Shown here: positions 46,003 to 54,904 of the stretch, piece by piece | How the letters are laid out: every line of letters starts with the position of its first letter | Position numbering within the stretch: the stretch's first letter is position 1 | Source: Tissierellales bacterium | GTDB taxonomy: Bacteria; Bacillota; Clostridia; Tissierellales; VENL01 | NCBI GenBank assembly: GCA_028280805.1 | Contig: JANQLB010000023.1 | Location: forward strand, 1 to 64,000 | Length of the DNA stretch: 64,000 bases | Reading direction: 5' to 3' | Program-made: the position numbers and the translations under genes | Notes under the pieces: model-generated | Database searches by the model: none | Told to the model about the DNA's origin: nothing | Seen by the model: only the letters and a program-made list of their open reading frames with translations

Positions 46003-47514
46003 ATGAATAATTTAATTGGAATGATTTTATCTATCGGCTTTGTTTTTCTTGTAATAATAATATCAGAAGTTCTAAAGAGAACAATTAATTTAGATATAGA
46101 AACCACAAGGAAGTTTATTCATATTGGAGTTTCGCACTGGTGGTTAATTGCAATGGTTTTGATACCAGATATAAAATATGCTGTTGTACCGCCACTGGTA
46201 TTTATAGTTCTAAATTATATTTCTTACAGAAAGAATCTATTTGGGAGTATGGAGAGAAAGGAAGGTACTAGTGATTTAGGAACAGTATATTTTCCTATAG
46301 CTCTAATGATATTAGTATTATTTACTTGGAACGAAAGTATTTTAAAACAGGAAGCTAAATATATAGGTGCAATTGGTATATTAATAATGGGTTATGGAGA
46401 TGGATTTGCAAGTCTCGTAGGAAAGAAGCTGGGAAGGCTTAAATTTAAGATATTTAGAAACAAGAAATCTATTGAAGGTTCTATAGCTATGTTTATCTTT
46501 TCTTTTCTCATTACACTTATAGTGTTATTTTGGGCAAATGGTTTTAGTTTGACAAATGTTTATATAACTTTTACAATAGCTGCTGCAGCTACGTTTATAG
46601 AAGCAATAACGCCTTTAGGACTAGACAATCTTACAGTTCCGATTTTATCTTCTTTATTAGGATATTATTTAATAATCAATTCTTATAATAATGAACTGAT
46701 TAATTTATTTTACAGGACAAGTCTAGGACTTTTATTTAGTAGTATTATAGCGTTTTTAGCATATAAGAAAAATTCGCTTAGTATTAGCGGTGCAATAGGA
46801 GCAATTATTTTAGGAACAGGGATATTTGCAACCTCAGGAATATATGGAGCAGCAATAATGATTATGTTTTTCTTATCGTCTAGCTTTTTAAGTCATTATA
46901 AAAAAGTTAGAAAAGAAAATGTTGCTAAACAATTTGATAAAACCGGAAAAAGAGATTTTTTTCAGGTTTTTGCTAATGGCGGAGTTGGAGTAATATTATC
47001 TATAGTATATTTCATTACTCAAAACCCACAGTTTTTAATTGCTTTAGCTATTTCCTTTGCAGCAGCTAATGCAGATACTTGGTCAACGGAGTTAGGAACT
47101 TTAAATAAAAGCAGACCTTTTTCACTAAGAACCTTTAAAAGAGTCATCAAGGGGACTTCTGGAGCAGTAAGCTTTTTAGGCACTGTTTCTGGCTTCTTAG
47201 GTTCAATATTTATAGGAATAGTTGCAATAGCATTGATGTTTATATTAGATTTATCTATATATAATCAAAGCTACTTAAAAATTTTTATATATATTACTTT
47301 AGGAGGCTTTATAGGAGGACTTATAGATTCTATTTTAGGAGCTACTATACAAGGTATATATTATTTTGATCAAGAAAAAATTGAAACTGAAAAAAAAGTT
47401 TATAACAATGTACCTACAAGACTAATTAGAGGATTTAGCTTTATCAATAATGATATAGTAAATTTTTTAAGTATATCTATACCAAGTTTTATGATTATGT
47501 TTTTATTAAAGTAA
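46003..47514 (+). CDS. Fused prenol kinase-like (SEC59/VTE5 type) and DUF92 (VTE6 type) membrane protein
   Basis: About 503 residues, a polytopic membrane protein with roughly 14 helices. The N-terminal part (about 1-215) belongs to the dolichol/phytol kinase and CDP-diglyceride synthetase superfamily (TTRKFIHIGVSHWW, MGYGDGFASLVGKKLGRLKF, KSIEGSIAMFI). The C-terminal part (about 245-500) is a DUF92 domain (AAANADTWSTELGTLNKSRPFSLRTFKRVIKGTSGAVSFLGT). In plants VTE5 and VTE6 phosphorylate phytol twice, so the fusion could make prenyl diphosphates from prenols. That role is inferred. ATG 46003 follows GGAGGATGACATTA. A WYL regulator follows 13 bases later. Confidence 0.85.
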   Translation: MNNLIGMILSIGFVFLVIIISEVLKRTINLDIETTRKFIHIGVSHWWLIAMVLIPDIKYAVVPPLVFIVLNYISYRKNLFGSMERKEGTSDLGTVYFPIALMILVLFTWNESILKQEAKYIGAIGILIMGYGDGFASLVGKKLGRLKFKIFRNKKSIEGSIAMFIFSFLITLIVLFWANGFSLTNVYITFTIAAAATFIEAITPLGLDNLTVPILSSLLGYYLIINSYNNELINLFYRTSLGLLFSSIIAFLAYKKNSLSISGAIGAIILGTGIFATSGIYGAAIMIMFFLSSSFLSHYKKVRKENVAKQFDKTGKRDFFQVFANGGVGVILSIVYFITQNPQFLIALAISFAAANADTWSTELGTLNKSRPFSLRTFKRVIKGTSGAVSFLGTVSGFLGSIFIGIVAIALMFILDLSIYNQSYLKIFIYITLGGFIGGLIDSILGATIQGIYYFDQEKIETEKKVYNNVPTRLIRGFSFINNDIVNFLSISIPSFMIMFLLK

Positions 47515-47527
47515 TGGAGGTAAATTT

Positions 47528-48463
47528 ATGAGAGTTGATAGACTTTTAGCTATAATAATGATACTAATTAATAAAGACTGCGTTAAGGCTAAAGAACTTG
47601 CTGATTACTTGGAGGTTTCAACTAGAACTGTTTATAGAGATTTAGATGCTATAAACCAAGCAGGAATTCCAATTGTATCTCATCAGGGAAAAGATGGAGG
47701 ATTTAGCATTATAGAAAGCTATAAGATAAAACAAAATTTTTTCACATATGATGAGATGGAATCAATTGTAACGAGCCTAACTGGTATTAGCAAGACAATG
47801 TATGATAACAGAGTTTTTAATGTTTTACAAAAAATCAACTCAATCATACCACAAGAGGACTTAAGGTCAATAAATGAAAGAAACAAGCAAGTGCTAATAG
47901 ACTTAAATCCTTGGGGATTTTCTAAAAATCAAAAACATAAACTTAAACAGATTCAAAAATGTATTCAAGAAAACAAATGTATTACTTTTAAGTACACAAA
48001 CAATAAAGGAGTTTACAGTTTAAGATTTATTGAACCTGTGACTATCATATTTAGAGGAATAGGTTGGTATGTTTATGGATTTTGCAGAGATAAACAAGAT
48101 TTTAGAACATTTAAAATATCTAGAATTAGAGAGTTAGAAATTCAAAATGAAAAATTTACAACTAGAGATAAACAAGACTTAAAAAAATATACTGTAAATT
48201 ACAATACTCAGAAAACGGAAAATGAAAAAATTGTTCTAAAATTTTCTTCTTATGTGAGAGCTTTTGTTGAAGATCAATTTAATGAGGATCAAATTAAGGA
48301 TTACAGCAATGAAAGCATTATGGTTGAAATATATTATCCGGAAGATAATTGGCTGTATGGTTTAATATTAAGCTTTGGAGAACATTTAGAAGTCATAAGC
48401 CCGATCCACTTAAGGGATATAATAAAGGGTAAGGCAAAGAAAATTTTAGATATTTATAGCTGA
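47528..48463 (+). CDS. HTH and WYL domain transcriptional regulator
   Basis: 311 residues. The N-terminal winged helix (RVDRLLAIIMILINKDCVKAKELADYLEVSTRTVYRDLDAINQAGIPIVSHQGKDGGFSII, residues 1-60) is the DeoR/HTH_11 type. The WYL domain (about 140-220, CITFKYTNNKGVYSLRFIEPVTIIFRGIGWYVYGFCRDKQDFRTFKISRI) contains the WYV variant of the ligand-binding motif. A C-terminal WCX region follows. Such proteins sense ligands or nucleic acids. It is cotranscribed with the kinase-fusion gene, a possible target. Its last codons overlap a broken acetyltransferase. Confidence 0.9.
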   Translation: MRVDRLLAIIMILINKDCVKAKELADYLEVSTRTVYRDLDAINQAGIPIVSHQGKDGGFSIIESYKIKQNFFTYDEMESIVTSLTGISKTMYDNRVFNVLQKINSIIPQEDLRSINERNKQVLIDLNPWGFSKNQKHKLKQIQKCIQENKCITFKYTNNKGVYSLRFIEPVTIIFRGIGWYVYGFCRDKQDFRTFKISRIRELEIQNEKFTTRDKQDLKKYTVNYNTQKTENEKIVLKFSSYVRAFVEDQFNEDQIKDYSNESIMVEIYYPEDNWLYGLILSFGEHLEVISPIHLRDIIKGKAKKILDIYS

Positions 48464-48677
48464 TTTAAATGTAGGAGAGATAGAATCTCTATATGTTGAA
48501 GATGAATATAGAGGTTGTAATATTGGAGATTACTTTATGAAAAAATCTTTAAAGTGGATGGAGAATTATGGAGTTAAAGACAAGAGGATAGGTGTAGGAG
48601 AAGGAAATGAAGATGTATTTTCATTTTATAAAAGATACGGATTTTATCCTAAAGCTACAATTTTAGCTCAGAAATAA
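48450..48677 (+). pseudogene. GNAT acetyltransferase remnant (C-terminal part)
   Basis: An open frame without a proper start reads IFIADLNVGEIESLYVEDEY, then RGCNIGDYFMKKSLKWMENY, and ends YKRYGFYPKATILAQK. This is the acetyl-CoA-binding half of a GNAT fold, with the RGxxIG-like loop (RGCNIG) and the final beta bulge YKRYGF. The N-terminal half is missing, and the frame overlaps the last 14 bases of the WYL gene. It is best seen as a decayed gene whose front was lost when the WYL gene came to abut it. Confidence 0.8.
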
Positions 48678-48711
48678 TTTGAAATCTAGAAACTTATATA
48701 TAAATAACTGG

Positions 48712-48762
48712 ACTTGTGCAATTATTTAATCCTGTTATTTAAGCTTAAATAATTGCACAAGT
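48712..48762. repeat. Perfect 17-bp inverted repeat between convergent genes
   Basis: ACTTGTGCAATTATTTA (48712-48728) and TAAATAATTGCACAAGT (48746-48762) are exact reverse complements around a 17-base loop. No T-run follows on either strand, so it is an atypical terminator at best. It lies between the GNAT remnant and the nitroreductase gene. Confidence 0.8.
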
Positions 48763-48778
48763 AGAGTAAGGTATTAAT

Positions 48779-49423
48779 TTATTCAATAATAGTCATAACC
48801 TCTTCTAATGGTTTTCTTGCAGGACTTTTTAGTTCTGATTTTTCAGGAATTCCTAAAGGAGTGATAGCTGCTAAATAATAGCCTTCTTTCTCAAATCCTA
48901 TGTATTCCTCAATCTCTTTACAAGCGTAATTTGGACCAGTCATCCAGCAACCTCCATAGCCCATAGCAGCCGCAGCTAATAAAAGATTTTCCATAGCTGC
49001 ACCAATATTTTGTATTCCGGGAGAAGTTTTTAAGAAGTTATTAACTTCTTCTTCACTTCCTTTTTTAGCTTGTAAAAATTCAAGACCGGTTATCGGATAT
49101 GGACCTGCATATAAAAGAATTACAGTGGGTGCATTTCTAAAGACTGTATGATATTTTACATATTTTCTGAATGAATTTGCTTTATCTTCGTCTTTTACAT
49201 AGCCTGCAAGTTCTTTGTTTTTTTCTTCAACAATGCTAACTAAGTTATCAATTTTTTCTTTGTTATTTACTATTATAAAATGCCAATTTTGAAGATTTTT
49301 TCCTGATGGAGCGTAAGTAGCGGCTTTTATTATTTCCTTGATGTCTTCTAAAGGTATATCTTTATCCATAAATTTTCTAATGCTATGTCTTCTATAAATA
49401 AAATCTAAATTACTCAAAATCAA
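48779..49423 (-). CDS. Nitroreductase family protein
   Basis: 214 residues of the FMN-dependent nitroreductase fold. RRHSIRKFMDKDIPLEDIKEIIKAATYAPSGKNLQNWHFIIVNN is the typical N-terminus binding FMN phosphate. IGAAMENLLLAAAAMGYGGCWMTGP and LAAITPLGIPEKSELKSPARKPLEEVM are the family's C-terminal motifs. It likely reduces nitro compounds, quinones or flavin-linked substrates using NAD(P)H. The ribosome binding site GGAGAGG is good. Natural substrate unknown. Confidence 0.9.
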   Translation of the reverse strand: MILSNLDFIYRRHSIRKFMDKDIPLEDIKEIIKAATYAPSGKNLQNWHFIIVNNKEKIDNLVSIVEEKNKELAGYVKDEDKANSFRKYVKYHTVFRNAPTVILLYAGPYPITGLEFLQAKKGSEEEVNNFLKTSPGIQNIGAAMENLLLAAAAMGYGGCWMTGPNYACKEIEEYIGFEKEGYYLAAITPLGIPEKSELKSPARKPLEEVMTIIE

Positions 49424-49580
49424 TTCCTCTCCTTTTATATAATAGTATTCTCCTTTTATATTATATAATTGATTATTGTTATATACAACAACTTAACTTA
49501 ATAAAACCATAATTATTAGAATTTCTAAAAATGATATAATACTTATTAAGTTAGCAAATAAAATTTTGAGGGGGATAATT

Positions 49581-50579
49581 ATGCCGGACATTATAACACA
49601 TATACTTTTTGGTTGTGATATGTTAGATAAACTTCATAAAAATAAATGGAAGAATATTATTAAAAACAATAAAAATCTTTTTTTACTTGGCTGCCAAGGA
49701 CCGGATATATTTTATTACAATGATTTTTTACCGTGGATTAAAAATAAGAGGGGACCTAAAATAGGAGTGTTAATGCACGAGAAAAAGACAGGAGATTTTT
49801 TTGTTGAAGGTATCAAATATTTAAAAGATAATTGTCAGGACAAAAAAGATTTTGAATTATTATTTGTATATCTGGCGGGATTTATGTGTCATTTTGCTTT
49901 AGACACAAATGCTCATCCATATGTTTTTTATTTTACCGGAGAATATGACGAAGATAGGGTTGAAACTCACAAGTATAAAGGATTTCACAAAAGATTAGAG
50001 CAAGCAATAGATGTGATTCTACTTAAAGAGAAAAAGGGAATGGAAGCTTACGAATACCCCGTATTTAAGAAAATAGACGTGGGAACTTCATTACCTCATA
50101 TAATAATTAATTTTTATGACTATATATTTAAAGAATTGTTTGATTTTAATTTAAATAGTGATATTGTAAATGATTCTTATAACGATAAAAAGAAAGTATT
50201 TAAAATTTTATATGATCCAACGGGATATAAAAAGAAATTATTAAGAGTCTTAGATTTATTTTTTAAAGGAAAGATTGATTATAAAGATATGATTTACCCG
50301 CGAAAAATTGATAATACTTTAGACTATATGAATAAAAATCATGTAAAATGGGTTCATCCTTGTGATAAGAATGAAGAATTTAACTATAGTTTTTATGATT
50401 TATACGATATGGCATTAAATCAAGGTCATTATATGATTAAAACATTTATTTATTTTTTAGAGGATACAATAAGTGAAAATGATATGAAAAAAGCATATCC
50501 AAATCTTTCATATATTACAGGCAAAGAAACAGATAAGCCATGTGTTCAAAAGTATTTTTCACCAATATTTAAATACTAA
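49581..50579 (+). CDS. Zinc-dependent phospholipase C-like protein
   Basis: About 332 residues. MPDIITHILFGCDML, NLFLLGCQGPDIFYYNDFLP, LMHEKKTG and FVYLAGFMCHFALDTNAHPYVFY contain the His and Asp residues that bind zinc in the Zn_dep_PLPC family (bacterial phospholipase C/S1 nuclease fold). There is no signal peptide, so it is probably cytoplasmic, unlike the clostridial alpha toxin. Substrate is unknown. ATG 49581 follows AGGGGGATAATT. Confidence 0.85.
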   Translation: MPDIITHILFGCDMLDKLHKNKWKNIIKNNKNLFLLGCQGPDIFYYNDFLPWIKNKRGPKIGVLMHEKKTGDFFVEGIKYLKDNCQDKKDFELLFVYLAGFMCHFALDTNAHPYVFYFTGEYDEDRVETHKYKGFHKRLEQAIDVILLKEKKGMEAYEYPVFKKIDVGTSLPHIIINFYDYIFKELFDFNLNSDIVNDSYNDKKKVFKILYDPTGYKKKLLRVLDLFFKGKIDYKDMIYPRKIDNTLDYMNKNHVKWVHPCDKNEEFNYSFYDLYDMALNQGHYMIKTFIYFLEDTISENDMKKAYPNLSYITGKETDKPCVQKYFSPIFKY

Positions 50580-50601
50580 AATTTTTAGAATTTATCTTTC
50601 T

Positions 50602-50650
50602 TAGCTGCCTAAGTTTTGTTTGTATAAAACTTAGGCAGCTAATCTCTTTT
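50602..50650 (+). terminator. Terminator after the phospholipase C-like gene
   Basis: A 16-pair perfect stem TAGCTGCCTAAGTTTT (50602-50617) / AAAACTTAGGCAGCTA (50626-50641), then ATCTCTTTT. Confidence 0.8.
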
Positions 50651-50697
50651 ATGATTACATGATTTATGATGTTTTCACTCTTTTTTAAAATTTTATA

Positions 50698-50755
50698 TTG
50701 ACAACACAGTCTACAAGTTGTAAACTATAAATGCGTTAGTCTAAAAATTGTAGAC
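50698..50755 (+). promoter_or_regulatory. Promoter and two BlaI/MecI-type operators
   Basis: TTGACA (50698-50703), 17-base spacer, TAAACT (50721-50726). The palindrome TACAAGTTGTA (50712-50722) sits in the spacer and touches the -10, the classic BlaI/MecI operator position. A second, imperfect one, GTCTAAAAATTGTAGAC (50739-50755), lies over the transcription start, just before the ribosome binding site. This predicts autorepression of the following pair. Confidence 0.88.
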
Positions 50756-50773
50756 CGAAAGGAGTTGTATAGA

Positions 50774-51136
50774 GTGAAAGAATATAGGCTTACTGATACT
50801 GAATCAAAATTTGCCGATATTATTTGGGCTAAAGAACCTATTCAATCTGGAGAATTAGTAAAACTTTGTGAGATAGAACTGAACTGGAAAAAATCCACCA
50901 CCTACACTATGCTTAAACGCCTTGAGAACAAAGAGATTTTTGAAAACAGAAACGGTATAGTATCATCTATCATAAAGAAAGATGAGTTTTATGCAGAGCA
51001 AAGCAAGCAGTTTGTAGAAGAAACCTTTGATGGTTCACTTCCAAAGTTTTTGGCATCATTTACAAGAAGTAAAAAATTAAGTAACAAAGAAATAAATGAG
51101 CTGCAAAGGCTTATAAACGAACACAAGGAGGGGTAG
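50774..51136 (+). CDS. BlaI/MecI family transcriptional repressor
   Basis: About 120 residues. The N-terminal winged helix (YRLTDTESKFADIIWAKEPIQSGELVKLCEIELNWKKSTTYTMLKRLENKEIF) matches BlaI/MecI recognition helices, and the C-terminal helices (AEQSKQFVEETFDGSLPKFLASFTRSKKLSNKEINELQRLI) form the dimerisation region where the sensor protease cuts. GTG 50774 has AAGGAG nine bases upstream. Its stop is two bases from the start of the M56 sensor gene. No beta-lactamase or penicillin-binding protein gene is adjacent. Codon use here looks less AT-rich than its neighbours. Confidence 0.92.
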   Translation: MKEYRLTDTESKFADIIWAKEPIQSGELVKLCEIELNWKKSTTYTMLKRLENKEIFENRNGIVSSIIKKDEFYAEQSKQFVEETFDGSLPKFLASFTRSKKLSNKEINELQRLINEHKEG

Positions 51137-51138
51137 CT

Positions 51139-53187
51139 GTGGATAAATTATTTTTACAAATTCTAAATATGAGTATTACAGCAAGCTATGTTATTTTATT
51201 TGTTATCGTGGCTCGATTATTTCTGAAAAAAACACCTAAGATTTTTTCCTATGCCCTTTGGCTTGTGGTACTGTTTAGACTTATATGCCCGTTCTCTTTT
51301 GAGAGCATATTCAGTCTAATACCTTTCAACACACAGACCGTACCACAAAGTATTATGTACTCGCAGACACCGCAAATTGATAGCGGTATTACAATAATAG
51401 ATCAAGTGGTAAATAACTCGTTGCCTGTACCTGCACCTATTGCTAGTGTGAACCCTATGCAGATATGGATTACTTTGGGCGGAGCAGTATGGATGCTTGG
51501 TATAGGGGTCTTATTAGCATACGGCATTTTTACAACTTTAAAGTTATATCTCAAATTAAAATCCACAAGACTTATTTCTGATAATATTTATGAAACAGGA
51601 GTTATAAAAACGCCATTTGTTTTTGGTTTAATCAAACCTAAGATTTATCTTCCAACAAGCCTTTCTGAAAATGAAAGAGCATATATTATTAAGCACGAGC
51701 AAACTCACATCAAAAGACTTGATCACATTATAAAGCCTTTTGCGTTTTTAGTTCTGTGTATTCACTGGTTTAATCCTCTTGTTTGGGTTGCGTTCTTCCT
51801 AATGGAGGAAGATATGGAATTGTCCTGTGATGAAAGCGTTATAAAGCAGATGGGCAGTAATATTAAAAAGGATTATTCCACTTCACTTTTATCTTTATCC
51901 ACAGGTAGACGAATTATAGGGGCTTGTCCTCTTGCCTTTGGAGAGAGCAATACGAAAGGACGAATTATCAATATATTAAACTATAAAAAGCCTGCATTTT
52001 GGGTTATGATAGTTGCAGTTATTGCAGTGGTGGCAGTTTGCGTGGGACTTATGAGCAATCCGCAAAAAGAACAATTAACAGTAGAAGATTATGCTAATCA
52101 ATTTATTAAAAAGCAAATTGAAGTTTATGAAGAAAGCGAGTGGTCAGATTTCAAGATTGTTGACAATAAAATTACAAAGCTTGAAAAAATAGCATCATTT
52201 GATGAATTATATTCATCTCCTTTGGAAATTTGGAGTCTTGAGTATCGCTTGAAGCCCGATGATATAAGTAAAGTTGTATTAGCAGGTGGAATGAATGAAA
52301 TTGATGGATGGCTTACTGAAGATAGTAGTATGGGTAAGCCGATGCTGGCCTTTTCTTACGAAGGGTCACAACCCAAGTATTTAGGGTGTATTTGGAGCGG
52401 TGAAGGTGATCTTACTACGATTGCAGGACAAGAAACAACAGTTCGTATATTTCTTGAAAGATTAGACTTATTGCCTCGTGAAACCTATACCGGAAATCAC
52501 ATTATTGTAAAATTCCCATTGTCAACGGGAGAAACAAGTCAATTGTTTTTGTCTCAACCAGTCATTCAAGGAGAATCAGGAATTTGGTGTGTAGAGCGTT
52601 GGAAGGATACATACGGCAATGAATATCACGTTACTCCCAACACTGATGTCACAGCAACAGAGTATTATAAAGAATTGCAAAAGCAAAGTGACGATGGACA
52701 GAATCTTTTACTTCTTGATCCTTTACAGGTTGCCATTGACTATATAAACAATGAATTAGGTCAAAATGTTTTACCTAGAGACCTTGTTGTTGAATATTCG
52801 GCAACAGTTGAGGATTTTGCAAAAACTCCAGAGAGTCACTTTATGGGTTTTATTTTAAACTTTAATGTTAGTAGTGCTTCAATTCATTTTGATGTAGTCG
52901 AATTTTTAACATATGATGACGCTGAAAGGTTAAAGGAGCTCAATATAAAGCCTCATGAGATGCCAAATGGATATTATATACACAATCCGGATACCTACCC
53001 AATGACGTATTTTGTAAATGAGCAAACCCAATATAATATTGTTGATTGGGGAGTAAGTCCCATAAAATCTGTTGATATTGAGGAATTTAGCGAGTATGTT
53101 GGGGAGTATTTAAATTCTCTACCACCGTTTAGAATTGTTACAAAAGGTAAATATATACAAAGTATTACTGAGGAATTTTTAAATTAA
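51139..53187 (+). CDS. BlaR1/MecR1-like M56 peptidase with non-penicillin sensor domain
   Basis: 682 residues. The N-terminal M56 membrane metalloprotease has four helices and the zinc motif HEQTH (186-190) with MELSCDES (about 226-233). A further helix lies at about 286-304. The external C-terminal part (about 305-682) is not the beta-lactamase-like sensor of BlaR1: no SxxK/SxN/KTG set is visible. It has two soluble blocks instead, about 310-470 (IEVYEESEWSDFKIVDNKITKLEKI) and 500-682 (LDPLQVAIDYINNELGQNV). It should cleave the upstream repressor upon an unknown extracellular signal. GTG start behind AAGGAGGGG. Confidence 0.88.
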   Translation: MDKLFLQILNMSITASYVILFVIVARLFLKKTPKIFSYALWLVVLFRLICPFSFESIFSLIPFNTQTVPQSIMYSQTPQIDSGITIIDQVVNNSLPVPAPIASVNPMQIWITLGGAVWMLGIGVLLAYGIFTTLKLYLKLKSTRLISDNIYETGVIKTPFVFGLIKPKIYLPTSLSENERAYIIKHEQTHIKRLDHIIKPFAFLVLCIHWFNPLVWVAFFLMEEDMELSCDESVIKQMGSNIKKDYSTSLLSLSTGRRIIGACPLAFGESNTKGRIINILNYKKPAFWVMIVAVIAVVAVCVGLMSNPQKEQLTVEDYANQFIKKQIEVYEESEWSDFKIVDNKITKLEKIASFDELYSSPLEIWSLEYRLKPDDISKVVLAGGMNEIDGWLTEDSSMGKPMLAFSYEGSQPKYLGCIWSGEGDLTTIAGQETTVRIFLERLDLLPRETYTGNHIIVKFPLSTGETSQLFLSQPVIQGESGIWCVERWKDTYGNEYHVTPNTDVTATEYYKELQKQSDDGQNLLLLDPLQVAIDYINNELGQNVLPRDLVVEYSATVEDFAKTPESHFMGFILNFNVSSASIHFDVVEFLTYDDAERLKELNIKPHEMPNGYYIHNPDTYPMTYFVNEQTQYNIVDWGVSPIKSVDIEEFSEYVGEYLNSLPPFRIVTKGKYIQSITEEFLN

Positions 53188-53311
53188 ACTTAACGACATA
53201 GCCTTTTATATTTACTTTTGATGTGAGAGGATAAAATATGTTAATAATTTGCAAAATACACAGTGCTCTACAGCAGTTATTTTGAACTATGGAGCATTGT
53301 TTAACTAAAGT

Positions 53312-53349
53312 AGAAGAAAAATCATAATTAATCTTATGATTTTTCTTCT
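53312..53349. terminator. Bidirectional terminator between the BlaR1-like and nhaC genes
   Basis: AGAAGAAAAATCATAA (53312-53327) and TTATGATTTTTCTTCT (53334-53349) form a perfect 16-pair stem. The nhaC stop is in the right arm. Confidence 0.75.
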
Positions 53350-54692
53350 ATTAAGTTAAAATAAGCAAATATTAAAGAAATTACAGGAAACATATAACAT
53401 AAAACTGCATAAGGAGCATATTCTACTACCTTTGAACCAAGAGCTAGTGATATAACCAGTCCATTTATATTCCAAGGTATCAAAGGTGCTAAAACAGTAC
53501 CTGAATCTCCTATTGTTCTTGCCAAGGTGTTTTTAGATACATTTAATTTTTCAAATGAAGAAGCCATTGATTTTCCGGGAATTATTATTGCTAACGTTTG
53601 ATTAAGGGTTACTATATTCATCAAAGCTCCTAAAACAATTGTTTTAAATACTAACATTTTAACAGTTTTAATATTACTGATAAACTTATTAATCAAAGGA
53701 TGAATTATATTTGTACCATCTAAAATGCCGTATAGAGCAGTTGCAGATACTACCACTGAAAGTATACCCTTCATGGATAACAACCCGCCGCCTGAAATGA
53801 TATTAGCTATTTGTATATCTTTACTTACATAACCAAAAACAGATACGTTTATAACCTCTCTTATGCTTATACCTTGTTGTGTAACAGCTAGTATTACACC
53901 TATAGCTATTCCTGATATAATATTGTATTTAATATTAACTTTTAAAAAAGACATAACAATTATTATTATCGGAGGAATTAAAAGCAAAGGACTTATATTA
54001 AAATTATTACTAATAGTACTCTTAATATGTTTGATGTTATCAATAGTGGACTCATTTACAGAGTAGCCTCGACCTATTATGAAATAGAACAATATGCAGA
54101 TTATAAAAGTGGGAACCAGAGTTGAAGTCATATGTTTTATATTTTTATATATATCTGTCTGAGTAATAATTGCTGTAAGGTTAGCACTGCTAGACATTGG
54201 AGAAGTTCTATCTCCTAAAAATGCACCTGACACAACAGCTCCTGCAGTTATATAAGGCGGAACGCCTAAGCCTAATCCTATTCCCATGAGAGGTATTCCG
54301 GCAGTACTTATAGTACCAACGCTAGTTCCTAAAATTAAGGAAATAAAGCTGGATATTATGAATGTTGCTAAAATAAAATTAATATTAGACAGATAATTAA
54401 AACCATAAAACATTAATGCAGGAATAGTACCGCATACCATCCATACACCAATTATAATTCCAATTAGACACATGATTATTAGAACTATATAAGCATTTTT
54501 GACTCCGTTTAAAGCTAACCTTATAAGATGGTTTAGTCTATATCCATTTAAAGTACCAATTATGATGCAGATAACAATACTAAGAGAAATTCCCCAAAAT
54601 GCATTATATCCATGAACAACAAATATAATGATTGATATGACTGTTGAGAAAAGTCCAATTATAGAGTGTATAATAGGGATTTTTTTGTTCAT
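53334..54692 (-). CDS. nhaC: NhaC family Na+/H+ antiporter
   Basis: 452 residues, about eleven transmembrane helices. Family stretches include FIISSFISLILGTSVGTISTAGIPLMGIGLGLGVPPYITAGAVVSGAFLGDRTSPMSSSANL, which holds conserved charged and small residues of the NhaC ion path, and GDSGTVLAPLIPWNINGLVIS. Members exchange Na+ for H+ or for malate/lactate. No neighbouring gene suggests a substrate. The start has AAAGGAG just upstream. Confidence 0.9.
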   Translation of the reverse strand: MNKKIPIIHSIIGLFSTVISIIIFVVHGYNAFWGISLSIVICIIIGTLNGYRLNHLIRLALNGVKNAYIVLIIMCLIGIIIGVWMVCGTIPALMFYGFNYLSNINFILATFIISSFISLILGTSVGTISTAGIPLMGIGLGLGVPPYITAGAVVSGAFLGDRTSPMSSSANLTAIITQTDIYKNIKHMTSTLVPTFIICILFYFIIGRGYSVNESTIDNIKHIKSTISNNFNISPLLLIPPIIIIVMSFLKVNIKYNIISGIAIGVILAVTQQGISIREVINVSVFGYVSKDIQIANIISGGGLLSMKGILSVVVSATALYGILDGTNIIHPLINKFISNIKTVKMLVFKTIVLGALMNIVTLNQTLAIIIPGKSMASSFEKLNVSKNTLARTIGDSGTVLAPLIPWNINGLVISLALGSKVVEYAPYAVLCYMFPVISLIFAYFNLIEEKS

Positions 54693-54904
54693 ACAGTTCT
54701 CCTTTAAGATAAAATATATATGAAGAGTATAACATAATAACTAGGAATATTTTTAAAACTAATTAACTTTATGTTAATAAATCTCTAATATTCATTTAAA
54801 TACTAAGTGGTAAATTATATATTAATGTTGTATATTAAAGATATAACAAATAGAATTGTTTATAGTAATATATTTAAATTTACTTTAAATAGGAGGTAAA
54901 AATA

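Noticed and set aside
50774-53187. A beta-lactam resistance locus
   Set aside because: The regulators resemble BlaI/BlaR1, but no beta-lactamase or penicillin-binding protein gene is present and the sensor lacks the penicillin-binding motifs.
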